This document shows, one piece after another, positions 23,420 to 24,594 of a stretch of 24,594 nt of DNA. The stretch is from Bacteroidota bacterium (GTDB taxonomy: Bacteria > Bacteroidota > Bacteroidia > Cytophagales > Cyclobacteriaceae). The translations under genes and the position numbers were made by a program. How positions within the stretch are numbered: the first letter of the stretch is position 1; every line of letters starts with the position of its first letter. Location: NCBI GenBank assembly GCA_023417785.1, contig JAEZEH010000149.1, positions 1-24,594 of the forward strand, written 5' to 3'. The notes beneath the pieces were generated by a model. The model was not told where the DNA came from. It did no database searches and saw nothing but the letters and a program-made list of their open reading frames with translations.

Positions 23420-24594
23420 ATGGCTTTTGACATATCGGGTATTTTTGGGTCATCGGGATTTACTCGAACGGCGGCAACTGCCCTCACTATTTTGTTGCTA
23501 TTAGTAGCTTCGTTGGCCTCAAAAGCACAGGTCGTTGCTCAAAAAGATACAACGATAATCCTGATTTCCGATCTTCACGTCCAGTTGGAATGCACCCAGG
23601 CCCTTAATGACCTGTACAATTTTAAATTCGACCGCGCCGAACTTCAGTTCCGGTACCTGAAGGCAAGGTACCGGTGGCATCCGCTGCCCTATTTCCTGAT
23701 GGGGCTGATCGAGTGGTGGAAGATTATGCCAAATACGGCTGACCAATCCCACGACGAAAGGTTCCTGGCTTATATGGATTCAACAGTGTTGGTGGGCGAA
23801 AACCTTTATAAGCGATACCCGGCGTATAAGACGGAAGCGTCCTTTTTCCTGGCGGCGGCGCATGGGTTCAAGGCACGTCTGTATTCGGATGAAGATCGCA
23901 AAAACTGGCGGAAAGCCGCGTCAACTGGAAAGACCGCGTTGAATTATCTTGAGATCAGCAAAGAAAAGGAAGGCCTTTCCGTCGAACTTCTGTTCGGTGA
24001 CGCGCTCTATAATTATTTCTCGGTTTGGGTTCCGGAAAATTATCCCGCACTGAAACCGGTGTTATGGTTTTTTCCTAAGGGCGACAAGGCATTAGGTCTC
24101 AAACAGTTGAAGGAGGTGTCATACAACGCTTTCTATACGCGAACCGAGGCGATGGTATGGCTGATGCGGATTTTGAACAGTTACGAAAACGATCAGATAA
24201 GGGCTTTCCAGATAGCGGAGTATCTGGCCCAAACGTACCCGGACAATCCATATTTCCACCGGTATTATGCCCGAATGCTGTATTCGATGGGTCGATATCG
24301 GGAAGCCGAGATCGTTTGTCTGGATATCATACGCCGGATCGACACGGAAATGATCGGTTATGAGGCTACCAGCGGAAGGTACGCGGCGTTTTTTCTGGGG
24401 CAGATCAACGAAGCCCGGAATAAGCTTGACGACGCCAAAAAATACTATAACCTGTGCATTCAGTATGCTGAACAGATCGGCGCCACGGAATCAGGTTACT
24501 ACCTGTATAGCATTATCGCCCTGGGTGAAATCGCCGAGAAGCAGGGCAACAAAGCCGAGGCCCGCCGCTACTTCAAAGACGTAAAAAAGAAAGC
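23420..24594 (+). CDS. Secreted helical-repeat (TPR-like) protein, 3' end cut by window
   Basis: An open frame from ATG 23420 to the window end, 391 complete codons with no stop. The N-terminus has a signal-like segment (hydrophobic 19-34, ALTILLLLVASLASKAQ), probably cleaved near SKA/Q. The rest is helical with Tyr, Leu and Ala-rich repeats of TPR spacing, such as FQIAEYLAQTYPDNPYFHRYYARMLYSMGRYREAE (in part) near 275-310 and YYNLCIQYAEQ and ALGEIAEKQGNKAEARRYF near the cut. It is probably a periplasmic or lipid-free secreted scaffold; no enzymatic motif is seen. The short divergent gap to the membrane protein (56 bp) suggests shared control. Confidence 0.8.
   Translation, partial: MAFDISGIFGSSGFTRTAATALTILLLLVASLASKAQVVAQKDTTIILISDLHVQLECTQALNDLYNFKFDRAELQFRYLKARYRWHPLPYFLMGLIEWWKIMPNTADQSHDERFLAYMDSTVLVGENLYKRYPAYKTEASFFLAAAHGFKARLYSDEDRKNWRKAASTGKTALNYLEISKEKEGLSVELLFGDALYNYFSVWVPENYPALKPVLWFFPKGDKALGLKQLKEVSYNAFYTRTEAMVWLMRILNSYENDQIRAFQIAEYLAQTYPDNPYFHRYYARMLYSMGRYREAEIVCLDIIRRIDTEMIGYEATSGRYAAFFLGQINEARNKLDDAKKYYNLCIQYAEQIGATESGYYLYSIIALGEIAEKQGNKAEARRYFKDVKKK

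Noticed and set aside
1..24594. Mobile elements, CRISPR arrays, tRNA or rRNA genes, toxin-antitoxin or phage-defence genes
   Set aside because: No transposase, integrase, regular direct repeats, tRNA cloverleaf or defence-domain sequence was seen on reading both strands; a tRNAscan or repeat search could still find weak cases.

Overview
The window looks like a chromosomal segment of a Bacteroidota bacterium, most likely of the order Cytophagales. Evidence is the phylum-type promoter motif (TTTG, about 20 nt, TAnnTTTG) seen at several starts, near absence of Shine-Dalgarno sequences, and family content: an NqrF-type reductase, a DUF2723/GT117 membrane protein, a MASE1 histidine kinase and a large TolB-like propeller fused to an outer-membrane barrel. 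The species cannot be named from sequence alone. Gene density is high. I see no rRNA, tRNA, CRISPR array, insertion sequence or phage gene, and nothing that clearly signals recent transfer.

Layout. 1-1355 (minus) is dihydrolipoyl dehydrogenase lpdA, cut at its C-terminus by the window edge, followed divergently by fabG (1572-2318). A 618-nt gap (2319-2937) is the most interesting part: a terminator, a clear Bacteroidota promoter, a SAM-I type riboswitch (2561-2673) and, starting 10 nt after it, a 46-codon ORF whose last 18 residues include 11 cysteines (2683-2823). Mutually exclusive RNA hairpins overlap the Cys codons. Downstream lies a methionine operon: metY (O-acetylhomoserine sulfhydrylase), metX (homoserine O-acetyltransferase) and hom (homoserine dehydrogenase). 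Together they run from aspartate semialdehyde through homoserine and O-acetylhomoserine to homocysteine using free sulfide. The leader therefore appears able to read both the end product (SAM) and, by inference, the competing sulfur product (cysteine).

6802-8097 is an NqrF-like NADH-oxidising subunit with its own promoter and terminator but no other nqr genes beside it. 8193-9921 holds a small one-TM protein and a beta-barrel outer-membrane protein. 9968-11716 (minus) is an orphan MASE1 histidine kinase. 11891-13051 is an arginase-fold protein that has lost canonical metal ligands. 13057-18408 (minus) is a probable three-gene operon: FAD oxidoreductase, 1113-aa propeller/barrel protein, YicC endoribonuclease. 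18474-21449 (minus) is the DUF2723 protein, divergent from a DegT-family sugar aminotransferase (21617-22723). A five-TM membrane protein (minus) and a secreted helical-repeat protein cut by the window end (23420-24594) close the window.

The best candidate for an undescribed system is the tandem SAM riboswitch plus polycysteine leader ORF ahead of metY-metX-hom.
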